Part shown: positions 7,040 through 13,757 of the stretch, in pieces | Layout of the letters: every line of letters starts with the position of its first letter | Numbering within the stretch: position 1 is the stretch's first letter | NCBI GenBank assembly: GCA_964563505.1 | Contig: CAZLXW010000082.1 | Location: forward strand, 1-13,757 | Direction of reading: 5' to 3' | Source: UBA1351 sp964563505 | GTDB lineage: Bacteria > Bacillota > Clostridia > Lachnospirales > Vallitaleaceae | DNA length: 13,757 nucleotides | Translations under genes and position numbers: made by a program | The notes under the pieces: model-generated | Databases searched by the model: none | Seen by the model: the letters and a program-made list of their open reading frames with translations, nothing else | What the model was told of the DNA's origin: nothing

Positions 7040-8293
7040 ATGAATTTGAAAGCTTTAAATATGAACATGGAAGATATAAAGAGTATAGTGAATACGTATA
7101 TGATTGAAACATATAAACGTTTTGATTTTGTTTGTGAGAAAGCGGAAGGTATGTATTATTATGATGAGGAAGGTAATGCGTATTTGGACTTTTATGGTGG
7201 AATTGCAGTGAATAATGCTGGGAATGCTAATCCCAAAGTTGTCGAAGCTGTAAAAGATCAAGTTGGAGATGTTATTCATACATTCAACTATCCATATACA
7301 ATACCACAAGCTTTATTGGCAAAAAAAATATGCGATACGATTGGCATGAATAAGATTTTCTTCCAAAGTACTGGAACGGAAGCGAATGAAGCAATGATTA
7401 AGTTGGCTAGAAAATATGGAATAAGCCATCATGGCCCGGATAAATATCATATTATAACAGCCAAGAAAAGTTTTCATGGACGAACATATGGAGCTATGGC
7501 AGCAACAGGCCAAACGGATAATGCAATACAAGTTGGATTTAAACCAATGCTTCCGGGATTTTCTTACGGTATTTATAATAATGTGGAATCATTTAAAGAC
7601 CTTGTGACGAACGATACGATAGCTATTATGCTAGAGCCGATTCAGGGAGAAGGTGGTGTTATTCCGGCGACACAGGAGTTTATGACAGGTATCCGACAAC
7701 TTTGTGATGAAAAAGGATTACTCTTGTTAATTGATGAAATACAGACAGGATGGTGTCGCACGGGAGAAGTTATGGGCTATATGCACTATGATATTAAGCC
7801 AGATGTCGTGAGTATGGCAAAAGGTATGGGTGGAGGCATGCCAATTGGCGCGATTTGTGCAACAAATGAAGTGGCATCTGCTTTTAGCATGGGATCACAT
7901 GGAACAACATATGGTGGGAATCCGGTATGCTGTGCAGCTTCCTTGGCTCAAATAAATGAGTTGATTGATCGTAAGCTGGCAGACAATGCAAGGGAAATGG
8001 GAAATTATTTTATAAATATTCTAAAAGAGCTACCCTATGTAAAGGAAGTTCGAGGGAAAGGGCTTCTCATTGCCTTGGAATTGGATGAAGATATAAGTTT
8101 ACAGGTAAAGGAAGCTTGTTTAAAACGACGACTTATGGTAACTTCCATTGGGTCCACTATTATTCGAATGGTTCCTCCCCTTATACTTGAAAAATCACAT
8201 TGTGATGAAGCTACAAAGATATTAAGAGATGCAATCATGGATGTCAAGAAAGAGGAGAATGCTGTTGAAAGAAAAGAATTTGCATCACTATGA
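7040..8293 (+). CDS. Class III PLP-dependent aminotransferase (acetylornithine/ornithine/4-aminobutyrate type)
   Basis: A fold-type I omega-amino transaminase of 417 residues. Visible motifs are STGTEANEAMIKLARKYG (110-127, phosphate-binding region), FHGRTYGA (145-152, ring stacking), LEPIQGEGG (198-206), LIDEIQTG (230-237, D232 on the pyridine nitrogen), MAKGMGGGMPIG with PLP lysine K261, and GSHGTTYGGNPVCCA. The last block and MHYDIKPD resemble ArgD closely. No arginine-biosynthesis genes are nearby. The gene is followed by glutamate dehydrogenase and preceded by a reductase, which points to a catabolic transaminase using 2-oxoglutarate as acceptor. The substrate is uncertain: GABA, 5-aminovalerate, beta-alanine, taurine and diamino acids are all conceivable. 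GGAGG at 7029-7033, within the end of the transporter gene, serves ATG 7040. Confidence 0.9.
   Translation: MNLKALNMNMEDIKSIVNTYMIETYKRFDFVCEKAEGMYYYDEEGNAYLDFYGGIAVNNAGNANPKVVEAVKDQVGDVIHTFNYPYTIPQALLAKKICDTIGMNKIFFQSTGTEANEAMIKLARKYGISHHGPDKYHIITAKKSFHGRTYGAMAATGQTDNAIQVGFKPMLPGFSYGIYNNVESFKDLVTNDTIAIMLEPIQGEGGVIPATQEFMTGIRQLCDEKGLLLLIDEIQTGWCRTGEVMGYMHYDIKPDVVSMAKGMGGGMPIGAICATNEVASAFSMGSHGTTYGGNPVCCAASLAQINELIDRKLADNAREMGNYFINILKELPYVKEVRGKGLLIALELDEDISLQVKEACLKRRLMVTSIGSTIIRMVPPLILEKSHCDEATKILRDAIMDVKKEENAVERKEFASL
8252..8257 (+). promoter_or_regulatory. Ribosome binding site selecting a TTG start for glutamate dehydrogenase
   Basis: GAGGAG lies 7 bases before TTG 8265, but only one base before ATG 8259. 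The spacing favours TTG as the functional start. Both lie inside the last codons of the aminotransferase gene, so the two genes are probably translationally coupled. Confidence 0.6.
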
Positions 8294-9536
8294 CCCCTAT
8301 GAAAATGTATTAAGTGTTTTAGACGAAGCCATGGATATCGGCGGTATTGACCGATATATGTTTGATATCATCAAAAATCCACAACGGACAGTAACCGTGT
8401 ATTTGCCGGTAGAAATGGATGATGGAAGTATTAAAGTATTTGAAGGATATCGTGTTCAGCATTCGAATATTCGAGGACCATTTAAAGGCGGTATTCGCTA
8501 TCATCAAGAATGTAACCTTAATGAGGTAAAAGCTTTAGCTACGTGGATGTCACTAAAATGCGCAGTTGTTAATATTGCTTATGGGGGTGCAAAAGGTGGG
8601 ATTCAAGTCGATCCCAACACCTTGTCAATGCGCGAATTAAGAAGATTAACAAGGCGATATACCTATGCTATTGAACCGATTATAGGTGCAGATATTGACA
8701 TACCTGCACCAGATGTGAATACAAATTCTCAAATTATGGCATGGATATTAGATACCTATAGTATGTTAAAAGGAAAACCATGTCCAGGGGTAGTCACAGG
8801 TAAGCCGATTGAACTTGGAGGTTCAAAAGGAAGAAATTCAGCAACCGGAAGAGGTGTTGTCATTAGTACAAAACTGATTTTAAAAGAGTATGACAAAAAA
8901 CTTGAAGATATCACCGTTGCTATTCAAGGGATGGGAAATGTAGGAAGTCATGCTGCTAGAATCTTTTATAATCGGGGCACAAAAATTATTGCAGTATCGG
9001 ATGTTTCATGTGGAATTCGATGTAAAGAAGGACTGGATATTCCTGAAATCAATACATTTTTATCGCAAAAGGGGAATCGACTTTGCAACTATAATAAGGC
9101 AGGAATTGAACATGTATCTCAGGATGAAGTGCTGACAATCAATTGTGATGTTTTGGTTCCGGCGGCTCTGGAAAACCAAATAACAGATGAGATTGCAAAA
9201 CAAGTCAATTGTGATTTTATTGTTGAGGGAGCAAATGGACCAACAACAAAAACAGCGGATGCAATTTTAAAAGAAAGAAATGTTATTGTTGTTCCGGATA
9301 TTTTTGCAAACAGCGGCGGAGTCATTGTGTCCTATTTTGAATGGATACAAAATATTCAACAGTTGACGTGGGACAGAAATAAAATTAATGAAATACTTGA
9401 AAATCTGATGTCAAAAGCATTTGAAGAAATATTGAGTGAATCAAAAAAGTTGGATTCAACACTTCGAATGAGTGCATATGTGGTTGCACTTCGACGATTG
9501 ATATACGCAGAAGAAATAAAAGGCGTTTTTCCGTGA
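8265..9536 (+). CDS. Glutamate dehydrogenase (Glu/Leu/Phe/Val dehydrogenase family)
   Basis: Oxidative deamination of glutamate to 2-oxoglutarate and NH4+, or the reverse. With a TTG start the protein has 423 residues, the normal size of hexameric bacterial GDH. Substrate residues match glutamate-specific enzymes: K74 in GPFKGG and S356 in GGVIVSYFEW correspond to the side-chain-carboxylate ligands K89 and S380 of Clostridium symbiosum GDH. K98 (MSLKCA), catalytic K110 (GGAKGG) and D150 (PAPDV) are also present. The dinucleotide loop is QGMGNVGS (221-228). The gene overlaps the aminotransferase by 29 bases, fitting a role in regenerating 2-oxoglutarate for it. An upstream in-frame ATG at 8259 would add two residues. 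NAD versus NADP preference is not settled by eye. Confidence 0.93.
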   Translation: MKEKNLHHYDPYENVLSVLDEAMDIGGIDRYMFDIIKNPQRTVTVYLPVEMDDGSIKVFEGYRVQHSNIRGPFKGGIRYHQECNLNEVKALATWMSLKCAVVNIAYGGAKGGIQVDPNTLSMRELRRLTRRYTYAIEPIIGADIDIPAPDVNTNSQIMAWILDTYSMLKGKPCPGVVTGKPIELGGSKGRNSATGRGVVISTKLILKEYDKKLEDITVAIQGMGNVGSHAARIFYNRGTKIIAVSDVSCGIRCKEGLDIPEINTFLSQKGNRLCNYNKAGIEHVSQDEVLTINCDVLVPAALENQITDEIAKQVNCDFIVEGANGPTTKTADAILKERNVIVVPDIFANSGGVIVSYFEWIQNIQQLTWDRNKINEILENLMSKAFEEILSESKKLDSTLRMSAYVVALRRLIYAEEIKGVFP

Positions 9537-9551
9537 CAGGAAAAACACCTT
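9520..9551. repeat. Inverted repeat spanning the GDH stop codon
   Basis: AAGGCGTTTTTCC (9520-9532) and GGAAAAACACCTT (9539-9551) can form a 13-bp stem with one mismatch and a 6-base loop. The GDH stop codon (9534-9536) lies in the loop, and the right arm runs into the -35 box of the next promoter. It lacks a T-run on the plus strand. On the minus strand it is followed by a T-rich stretch, so it could be a minus-strand terminator or an mRNA 3'-end stabiliser. Confidence 0.55.
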
Positions 9552-9578
9552 GACAATAACTGATTACAGATGTAATAT
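9550..9578 (+). promoter_or_regulatory. Promoter of the BlaI-M56-PepSY operon
   Basis: Perfect -35 TTGACA (9550-9555), 17-bp spacer and -10 TAATAT (9573-9578). The expected start is about 9584-9586. The first BlaI-type operator overlaps the -10 box and the second covers the bases just after the start, the classic arrangement for repression. Confidence 0.82.
9563..9576. promoter_or_regulatory. BlaI/MecI-type operator, site 1
   Basis: ATTACAGATGTAAT is a near-perfect dyad with the TTACA-N2-TGTAA core known for BlaI/MecI operators. It overlaps the -10 box, so a bound repressor would block RNA polymerase. The repressor gene begins 70 bases downstream, implying autoregulation. Confidence 0.85.
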
Positions 9579-9587
9579 CTAATAAGG

Positions 9588-9601
9588 ATTACATCTGTAA
9601 T
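9588..9601. promoter_or_regulatory. BlaI/MecI-type operator, site 2
   Basis: ATTACATCTGTAAT has the same TTACA-N2-TGTAA core and is the exact reverse complement of site 1. Centre-to-centre distance is 25 bp. It lies immediately after the predicted transcription start. Confidence 0.85.
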
Positions 9602-9645
9602 CTTTTTTGCTTTATACAATGAAGAGTTATATGCGAGGTGAAAAT

Positions 9646-10011
9646 ATGCATGAGAAGGTATCACGTTCGGAGTGGAAGATAATGGAAGTTTTGTGGAAGC
9701 AGCCGGGGGCCTTGGCAACGGAGATTGTTCAAGCTCTTAGAGAAAGCGATTGGCAGGAGAAAACGATTAAAACACTCATTAATCGTTTGGTAAAAAAAGG
9801 TATTGTTCGATTTGAAAAAGAGGGAAAAGCGTATCGTTATTTTCCTGTGCCCGAACGGGAAGCAGTAAGAGCCGAGGAAAGTAAGGATTTTATTGAACGC
9901 ATCTTTGGAGGTTCCGTCAAAGCATTTATGACGAATATGATTAAAAATGATGCCCTGAGTGATGAAGAAATCAAAGAGTTGAAGCGTTTGTTAGAGAAAA
10001 AAGAGGAGTAA
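9646..10011 (+). CDS. BlaI/MecI/CopY-family transcriptional repressor
   Basis: A 121-residue winged-helix repressor of the penicillinase-repressor family. The N-terminal domain reads VSRSEWKIMEVLWKQPGALATEIVQAL, followed by the recognition helix region QEKTIKTLINRLVKKGIV and the wing FEKEGKAYRYFPV. The C-terminal helices (SKDFIERIFGGSVKAFMTNM and the LSDEEIKELKRLLE tail) are the dimerisation part, where the paired M56 protease normally cuts to inactivate the repressor. Start choice: AGGTG at 9636-9640 is 5 bases before ATG 9646; an upstream in-frame TTG at 9607 lies in the terminator T-run and is unlikely. Two matching operators lie just upstream. The next gene starts one base after the stop codon. 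It is probably self-repressing; other targets elsewhere are likely. Confidence 0.93.
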   Translation: MHEKVSRSEWKIMEVLWKQPGALATEIVQALRESDWQEKTIKTLINRLVKKGIVRFEKEGKAYRYFPVPEREAVRAEESKDFIERIFGGSVKAFMTNMIKNDALSDEEIKELKRLLEKKEE

Positions 10012-10012
10012 T

Positions 10013-11881
10013 ATGGAGATTTTAAGAGGTATATTAGAGCGTCTATTTCACATAACATTAATAAGTTCAATGATGTTTGGTGTGATTGTCCTAATTCGTA
10101 TGCTTTTTCTAAGAAGAATAAAAGCGAAGTTTATATATTTTTTGTGGATTATTTTTTTGATTCGGTTAATCTTTCCATGGGAAATTCCATTTCAAACGAG
10201 TGTGGAAAATTTTGTTCCGGTAGTTTTTGAAGAGTATAAAGAATCACGGGAAATTATTGACACCCACAATATCAACGAGGATTTGATTACTTATGGCTCG
10301 GTGGAAAAAGAGATTTATAAGCAGTCCACGTGGAGTAGCAAAGTGATGAATGTGTTTGTCTATATTTGGTTATTCGGAATCTTTGCGATTATGCTTTTTC
10401 CCATGATTAGCTATAAGACCTTGATGAAGGCGATTGATGAAGATGAGCGGGCCGAGGAACAACGAATAGAGCTATTAGCTTATAAAGCGGCAAAAGAAGC
10501 TAGAGTGAATCGGCTTCAGATACGTTATAGTTATTATTTAGATACTCCGGCATTAATCGGTTTGTTTTATCCGATGATTATTATTCCATATGATATGTTA
10601 AGCTATGATGATGAAGTCATCTATCATATTTTACTACATGAATTGGTCCATTATGGTGAACAACATTTGCTGTTTCAGTGGGCGTTTTGGTTGGTAAAGG
10701 CTATATATTGGTTTAATCCAATTGTATGGATTGCCCATGAATGGATGAAAATGGATGCAGAATATGCCTGTGATGACGAGGTGCTTCAGATTCTAGGCCA
10801 AGAGCAATATAGTAACTATGGTCATAATCTAATTGAACTATCCGCCCATCAAGGGAAGGAAAGTTATGCCATACATGCATCTGGTCTTGTTAATAATGGC
10901 AAGGAACTTCGAAAAAGAATTGAACGTATTGGGAATGGAAAGAAAAAATGGCGGATATTGGAAGTAGTCACGGTTTTGATTCTTATTGTCATGATTCCAT
11001 TATTTTTTACTGTAGAAGGGGAGGCTATTGAAAATAGAACTTGGAGGGTTAGTAAGCCGCTGACCGGAAAAACGATTATAAGCGATCGATTCTCACTTGA
11101 ACCATCGACGTATAGCTACGATAGCAAAACGGGAGAATTCATCATTACTATGGATTATGATGTTGATCAGGCTTTTTATGATGAGGTGTTTTATAATTCG
11201 TATGTATTGAGTTTTGGCTTGACTTTTCCCCAAAGCTATAACAAAGATGTGCGAGAAAACAGTGGATTTGATTCCGTAGTTTTAAGTGAAGCTGTTAAAG
11301 ATTCAAAGCCACTTACATTAAAGTTTAAGGTTGATGATTATAACATAGAAGCATACGGTGAACCTGTTCTTATTTTTCTTGGTTATGAAATTGGATATAA
11401 TTTTCAGGAAGATCAGCAGATGACGTTAGACATAAGGACAGAGGACTTGCCCATTGAGATTATTGTTGATGAACAACTGATAATAGAAGTGGTTCAAGCA
11501 GAGGCGACAGATGACAAAAGATATACGGTTGGCTATAAGTATCAACTAAAAGCCCCAATAGAGTTTGAAAAGGAAAATATTTCTTACGTGAGTTTATCGG
11601 AAGAGTTTAGTCTATATGATTACGAGGGAAACTTAATACCAAGGCAAGAAAGTTCCGGTGGTAGCTCAGATGATTTTAGCACGAGACATATTTGGGTTGA
11701 AAATCCTCAATTGGTGGATAAGGTGACAATGACAATCAGAGGATATAGGATAAGTAAAGACAATGTATATCTATGGGGGCATAATAACTATCAAACTTCA
11801 GAGATTAGCTATTCATGGACATTGCCAATAGAGACAAAAGATGTGACGTATGAACAAGGAGAGAGTGATGACGCGATTTGA
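10013..11881 (+). CDS. M56-family (BlaR1/MecR1-like) membrane metallopeptidase with unrecognised extracellular domain
   Basis: A 622-residue sensor-protease. Membrane segments are near residues 12-33, 39-54 and 112-133, with a fourth at about 317-334. The cytoplasmic zinc-protease site is HELVH at 209-213, with a probable third ligand in the HEWMKMDAEYACDDEVL block (E250; CDD at 253-255). The KELRKRIERI segment before the fourth membrane helix is typical. Signal sensing should be done by residues 335-622 outside the cell. In BlaR1 this is a penicillin-binding domain, but no SxxK active site is seen here and the domain looks beta-rich and unfamiliar. Activation probably leads to cleavage of the BlaI-type repressor encoded one base upstream. 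GAGGAG at 10003-10008 serves ATG 10013. Confidence 0.88.
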   Translation: MEILRGILERLFHITLISSMMFGVIVLIRMLFLRRIKAKFIYFLWIIFLIRLIFPWEIPFQTSVENFVPVVFEEYKESREIIDTHNINEDLITYGSVEKEIYKQSTWSSKVMNVFVYIWLFGIFAIMLFPMISYKTLMKAIDEDERAEEQRIELLAYKAAKEARVNRLQIRYSYYLDTPALIGLFYPMIIIPYDMLSYDDEVIYHILLHELVHYGEQHLLFQWAFWLVKAIYWFNPIVWIAHEWMKMDAEYACDDEVLQILGQEQYSNYGHNLIELSAHQGKESYAIHASGLVNNGKELRKRIERIGNGKKKWRILEVVTVLILIVMIPLFFTVEGEAIENRTWRVSKPLTGKTIISDRFSLEPSTYSYDSKTGEFIITMDYDVDQAFYDEVFYNSYVLSFGLTFPQSYNKDVRENSGFDSVVLSEAVKDSKPLTLKFKVDDYNIEAYGEPVLIFLGYEIGYNFQEDQQMTLDIRTEDLPIEIIVDEQLIIEVVQAEATDDKRYTVGYKYQLKAPIEFEKENISYVSLSEEFSLYDYEGNLIPRQESSGGSSDDFSTRHIWVENPQLVDKVTMTIRGYRISKDNVYLWGHNNYQTSEISYSWTLPIETKDVTYEQGESDDAI

Positions 11882-13223
11882 CGATGAACAGAAAAACATA
11901 AAAAAACAATCCTTGCAAATGAAAATAAAAGACAACATTAAAACAACGTTTAAAATTATTTTCGTCGGTGTAGTCATTGTAGCGTTGATTAATTATCAGT
12001 GGCAACAATTTCGAGAAGAAATTCATGAAGATAAAAGTAAAATCATGAATACAAATCAACTATTATTGCATGATGGTCTTGATAGCCTTGAGCATATGAA
12101 TACCTTGATGAAAACACTAATATATGATGTAGAACCATCATCATATTTATTAGATAATAGATTTGTATATTATCATCAGCTAGAGTCTCTCACATATTTT
12201 CGTTATGATTATAAGAGTTATCAAATCGAAACGTGGGAGCTTAGAGACTTTTTTTACAAGGAAAGAGAAGCCATTGAATTTGCCCTTCAAGAAGAAGTCT
12301 TATCTGAAAAAACAAAAGAGGGCCTTGCCAAACTCATTCATATTAATCAGCAAATATTAGATGATATTCAAGGAATTACTCGAAAATATATTTATCAAGA
12401 AAAGAATCAAGAACGCAAACAAGCCATGGAGTTCGTATATTTCTATCAAGGTGAAGTGTTTTATCTGTTAGTCAATGCAATGGAAGTTTATGGTTCGCAG
12501 ATGAACTTTTCTTTTATAAAGGATCAGCCACAAATAAATAGGGAAGAAAATGCAAAGGTGAATCGAAGGGCGGCCCAAGCACCGATAGTCTATGTTGATC
12601 AAATAAATCAGCTAATATATGAAGACTCCTTTGCTTTTACACAGGTGAAACAAAACCATTTTAGTGCTTTGAATGATTCGGGTGATACAGCGACTATTTA
12701 TGAACATAAAAACTTAGAGTACATGATGAAATTGACAAAAGACGAAATCAAGGGATTACCCTTATTGTCAATGAATGAAGTTGGAGAGATTGCTGATCAG
12801 TTTATCGCTAAAATACCGATGCAACACCTGTCTTTTGAAAATGTCTATGATATTGCTGTGGAAGTGAATGATGAGTTTATAAGCGATGGCTATTATTTCA
12901 CCTATGTCGTAAAGACAGAGGACTTCCTTGATAAAGCAGCTTCAATCAATCTTCGCTATCATGCTTCAGGCGTGTTGTCATCAGTGTATGTTGGTGATCT
13001 TCGCATATTGGATGGCAGCTATAATATTGAAGTTATAAAAAAGGACTTCATATCCGAGGAAGAAGCCCTTCAAGCAATGCCGGAAGGAACTCTTGAGAAT
13101 ATGAAGTCGATTTTGCTTGATGTAACATTTGATCCTGTCTATCGAGTGACGGTTGAAGAATATAATCAAGAATTTCAAATGGTAATTGATGGAAGTACAG
13201 GTGAGCTCGTAAGTGTGGAGTAG
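11868..13223 (+). CDS. Single-pass membrane protein with PepSY/YpeB-like C-terminal region
   Basis: A 451-residue protein with a charged cytoplasmic N-terminus, one membrane anchor at about residues 28-43 (FKIIFVGVVIVALINY) and a large external part. The middle (about 45-230) looks helical. The last 60 residues resemble a PepSY domain: ISEEEALQAM, then VYRVTVEEYNQEFQMVIDGS and GELVSVE. The stretch about 300-390 (MNEVGEIADQFIAKI, later INLRYHASGVLSSVYVG) could be a diverged second copy, as in the spore-germination protein YpeB, which has similar size and layout. PepSY domains often inhibit or chaperone peptidases, so a role in controlling the M56 protein is possible (inference). Start choice: AAGGAGAG at 11856-11863 precedes ATG 11868, overlapping the M56 gene by 14 bases. 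YpeB orthology is not established. Confidence 0.7.
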   Translation: MTRFDDEQKNIKKQSLQMKIKDNIKTTFKIIFVGVVIVALINYQWQQFREEIHEDKSKIMNTNQLLLHDGLDSLEHMNTLMKTLIYDVEPSSYLLDNRFVYYHQLESLTYFRYDYKSYQIETWELRDFFYKEREAIEFALQEEVLSEKTKEGLAKLIHINQQILDDIQGITRKYIYQEKNQERKQAMEFVYFYQGEVFYLLVNAMEVYGSQMNFSFIKDQPQINREENAKVNRRAAQAPIVYVDQINQLIYEDSFAFTQVKQNHFSALNDSGDTATIYEHKNLEYMMKLTKDEIKGLPLLSMNEVGEIADQFIAKIPMQHLSFENVYDIAVEVNDEFISDGYYFTYVVKTEDFLDKAASINLRYHASGVLSSVYVGDLRILDGSYNIEVIKKDFISEEEALQAMPEGTLENMKSILLDVTFDPVYRVTVEEYNQEFQMVIDGSTGELVSVE

Positions 13224-13224
13224 A

Positions 13225-13757
13225 CTATTGAGAATGTTGAGCAATATATTCAGAGGGGGACATTGTAGTGACGTTTTTAAAAGCTCTAGAGAATGAACGA
13301 TAATCAGTGTACCCCAATTCATATGCGATTTCACTTATGCTTATATTGTCTTCTAATATTCTTGTTTTGGCATAGTCAATTTTGCAGTTTAAGAGGTATT
13401 GACGTAAGTTAATGCCTGTTTTTTGCTTGAAATATGCGGCAAAGTATGACTCGCTTAAGCTTACAAAAGAAGCAATGTCTTTTGCTTTAATAGAATTCAA
13501 AAGATTATTGTGTATGTACTGCATAGCTTTTTCAATAATATTATCGATGTTATGTGTATCAATAGAAGTGATCTCTTTTGATACTTTGCAGCAGTCATCA
13601 AAAAAAGACAACATCCAATTCGTTAATTCAGAAAAGGTAACTAAATGGTTTAATTCTTCATAGGAAATTTCAGGAAAAGAAAAATTGCTTTGAATGCGTT
13701 GGTTTAAATCTTTTAAAACATTTGCAACTAAATAAATGCACATACCTTTAATAAATG
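13225..13757 (-). CDS. AraC-family transcriptional regulator, C-terminal part (5' end beyond the window)
   Basis: The minus-strand frame ends at 13225 and is open to the right edge: codons before the ATG at 13743 read F-I-K-G, so the gene most likely starts outside. The visible C-terminal 170 residues contain the two AraC helix-turn-helix motifs: KAKDIASFVSLSESYFAAYF with KQKTG, and ISEIAYELGYTDYRSFSRAF followed by the signature KNVTTMSPSEY. Upstream is a helical linker (NIDNIIEKAMQYIHNN) typical of AraC proteins with a separate sensor domain. The sensor domain is not in view, so ligand and targets cannot be inferred. It converges on the PepSY gene with one base between the stop codons. Confidence 0.9.
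   Translation of the reverse strand, partial: FIKGMCIYLVANVLKDLNQRIQSNFSFPEISYEELNHLVTFSELTNWMLSFFDDCCKVSKEITSIDTHNIDNIIEKAMQYIHNNLLNSIKAKDIASFVSLSESYFAAYFKQKTGINLRQYLLNCKIDYAKTRILEDNISISEIAYELGYTDYRSFSRAFKNVTTMSPSEYIAQHSQ

Larger units (their letters stand above)
9562..9608 (+). terminator. Terminator-like hairpin made of the two operators, probable end of the GDH operon
   Basis: GATTACAGATGTAAT (9562-9576) and ATTACATCTGTAATC (9588-9602) pair perfectly over 15 bp with an 11-base loop, and six T follow (9603-9608). Transcripts reading through from GDH would contain the whole hairpin. Transcripts begun at the internal promoter (about 9585) would contain only the right arm and escape it. The stem is AT-rich, so termination strength is uncertain. 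Confidence 0.6.

Noticed and set aside
7040..8293. Aminotransferase as arginine-biosynthetic ArgD
   Set aside because: The motifs are ArgD-like, but no arginine-biosynthesis gene is near, and the operon holds a transporter, a semialdehyde-type reductase and glutamate dehydrogenase. The symbol argD was therefore not assigned.
8950..9135. Plus-strand open frame of 61 codons inside GDH
   Set aside because: It lies in another frame of a strongly supported gene, with no ribosome binding site or family resemblance.
9356..9718. Minus-strand open frame of 120 codons across the GDH/BlaI junction
   Set aside because: It runs antisense through the end of GDH, both operators and the start of the BlaI gene, and its translation resembles no protein family.
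11017..11881. Penicillin-binding sensor domain in the M56 protein
   Set aside because: No SxxK active-site motif is present; a lone KTG in DSKTGEF lacks the surrounding context and is most likely chance.
12981..13334. Minus-strand open frame of 117 codons overlapping the PepSY and AraC genes
   Set aside because: It overlaps two well-supported coding regions, and its translation has no recognisable domain.

Overview
The window looks like a chromosomal segment of a low-GC, Gram-positive anaerobe of the Clostridia type. The reasons are AT-rich DNA, strong GGAGG-type ribosome binding sites before nearly every gene, a lipoprotein-anchored ABC solute receptor, a BlaI/M56 membrane-sensor pair and fermentation-style enzymes. 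The genus cannot be fixed from the sequence alone. No tRNA, rRNA, CRISPR array, insertion sequence or phage gene was seen.

Layout. (1) 1-719: the 3' part of a membrane-bound GGDEF protein running in from the left edge, possibly frameshifted near 53-57. (2) 720-1035: a regulatory gap holding a strong sigma-A-type promoter (858-886). An intrinsic terminator begins only a few bases after its expected start site, and a perfect 12-bp palindrome follows. (3) 1036-9536: nine tightly packed co-directional genes with gaps of 1-24 bp or overlaps. They encode a three-part amino-acid ABC importer (lipoprotein, permease, ATPase), an XRE-cupin regulator, a cytidylate-kinase-like protein of unknown role, an iron-type alcohol dehydrogenase, an OFA-type MFS transporter, an ArgD-like class III aminotransferase and a glutamate dehydrogenase. 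(4) 9520-9608: a compact junction where the end of that operon, a BlaI-type promoter with two operators and a terminator-like hairpin share the same bases. (5) 9646-13223: BlaI-family repressor, M56 membrane metallopeptidase with an unrecognised external domain, and a single-pass protein with a PepSY/YpeB-like C-terminus. (6) 13225-13757: the C-terminal part of an AraC-family regulator on the minus strand, entering from the right edge and converging on the PepSY gene with one base between them.

How the genes may work together (inference). In the large operon an imported amino compound could be transaminated onto 2-oxoglutarate. The glutamate would be deaminated by glutamate dehydrogenase, giving NH4+ and reduced cofactor, and the resulting aldehyde would be reduced to an alcohol by the iron-type dehydrogenase, reoxidising the cofactor. 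The MFS protein could export the hydroxy acid. The net reaction (amino compound + water -> hydroxy compound + ammonia) is redox-neutral. The substrate is not readable from the sequence; GABA, 5-aminovalerate, beta-alanine, taurine and diamino acids are candidates. The second operon looks like a self-repressed envelope-stress sensor whose signal and further targets are unknown; no beta-lactamase gene is in the window.
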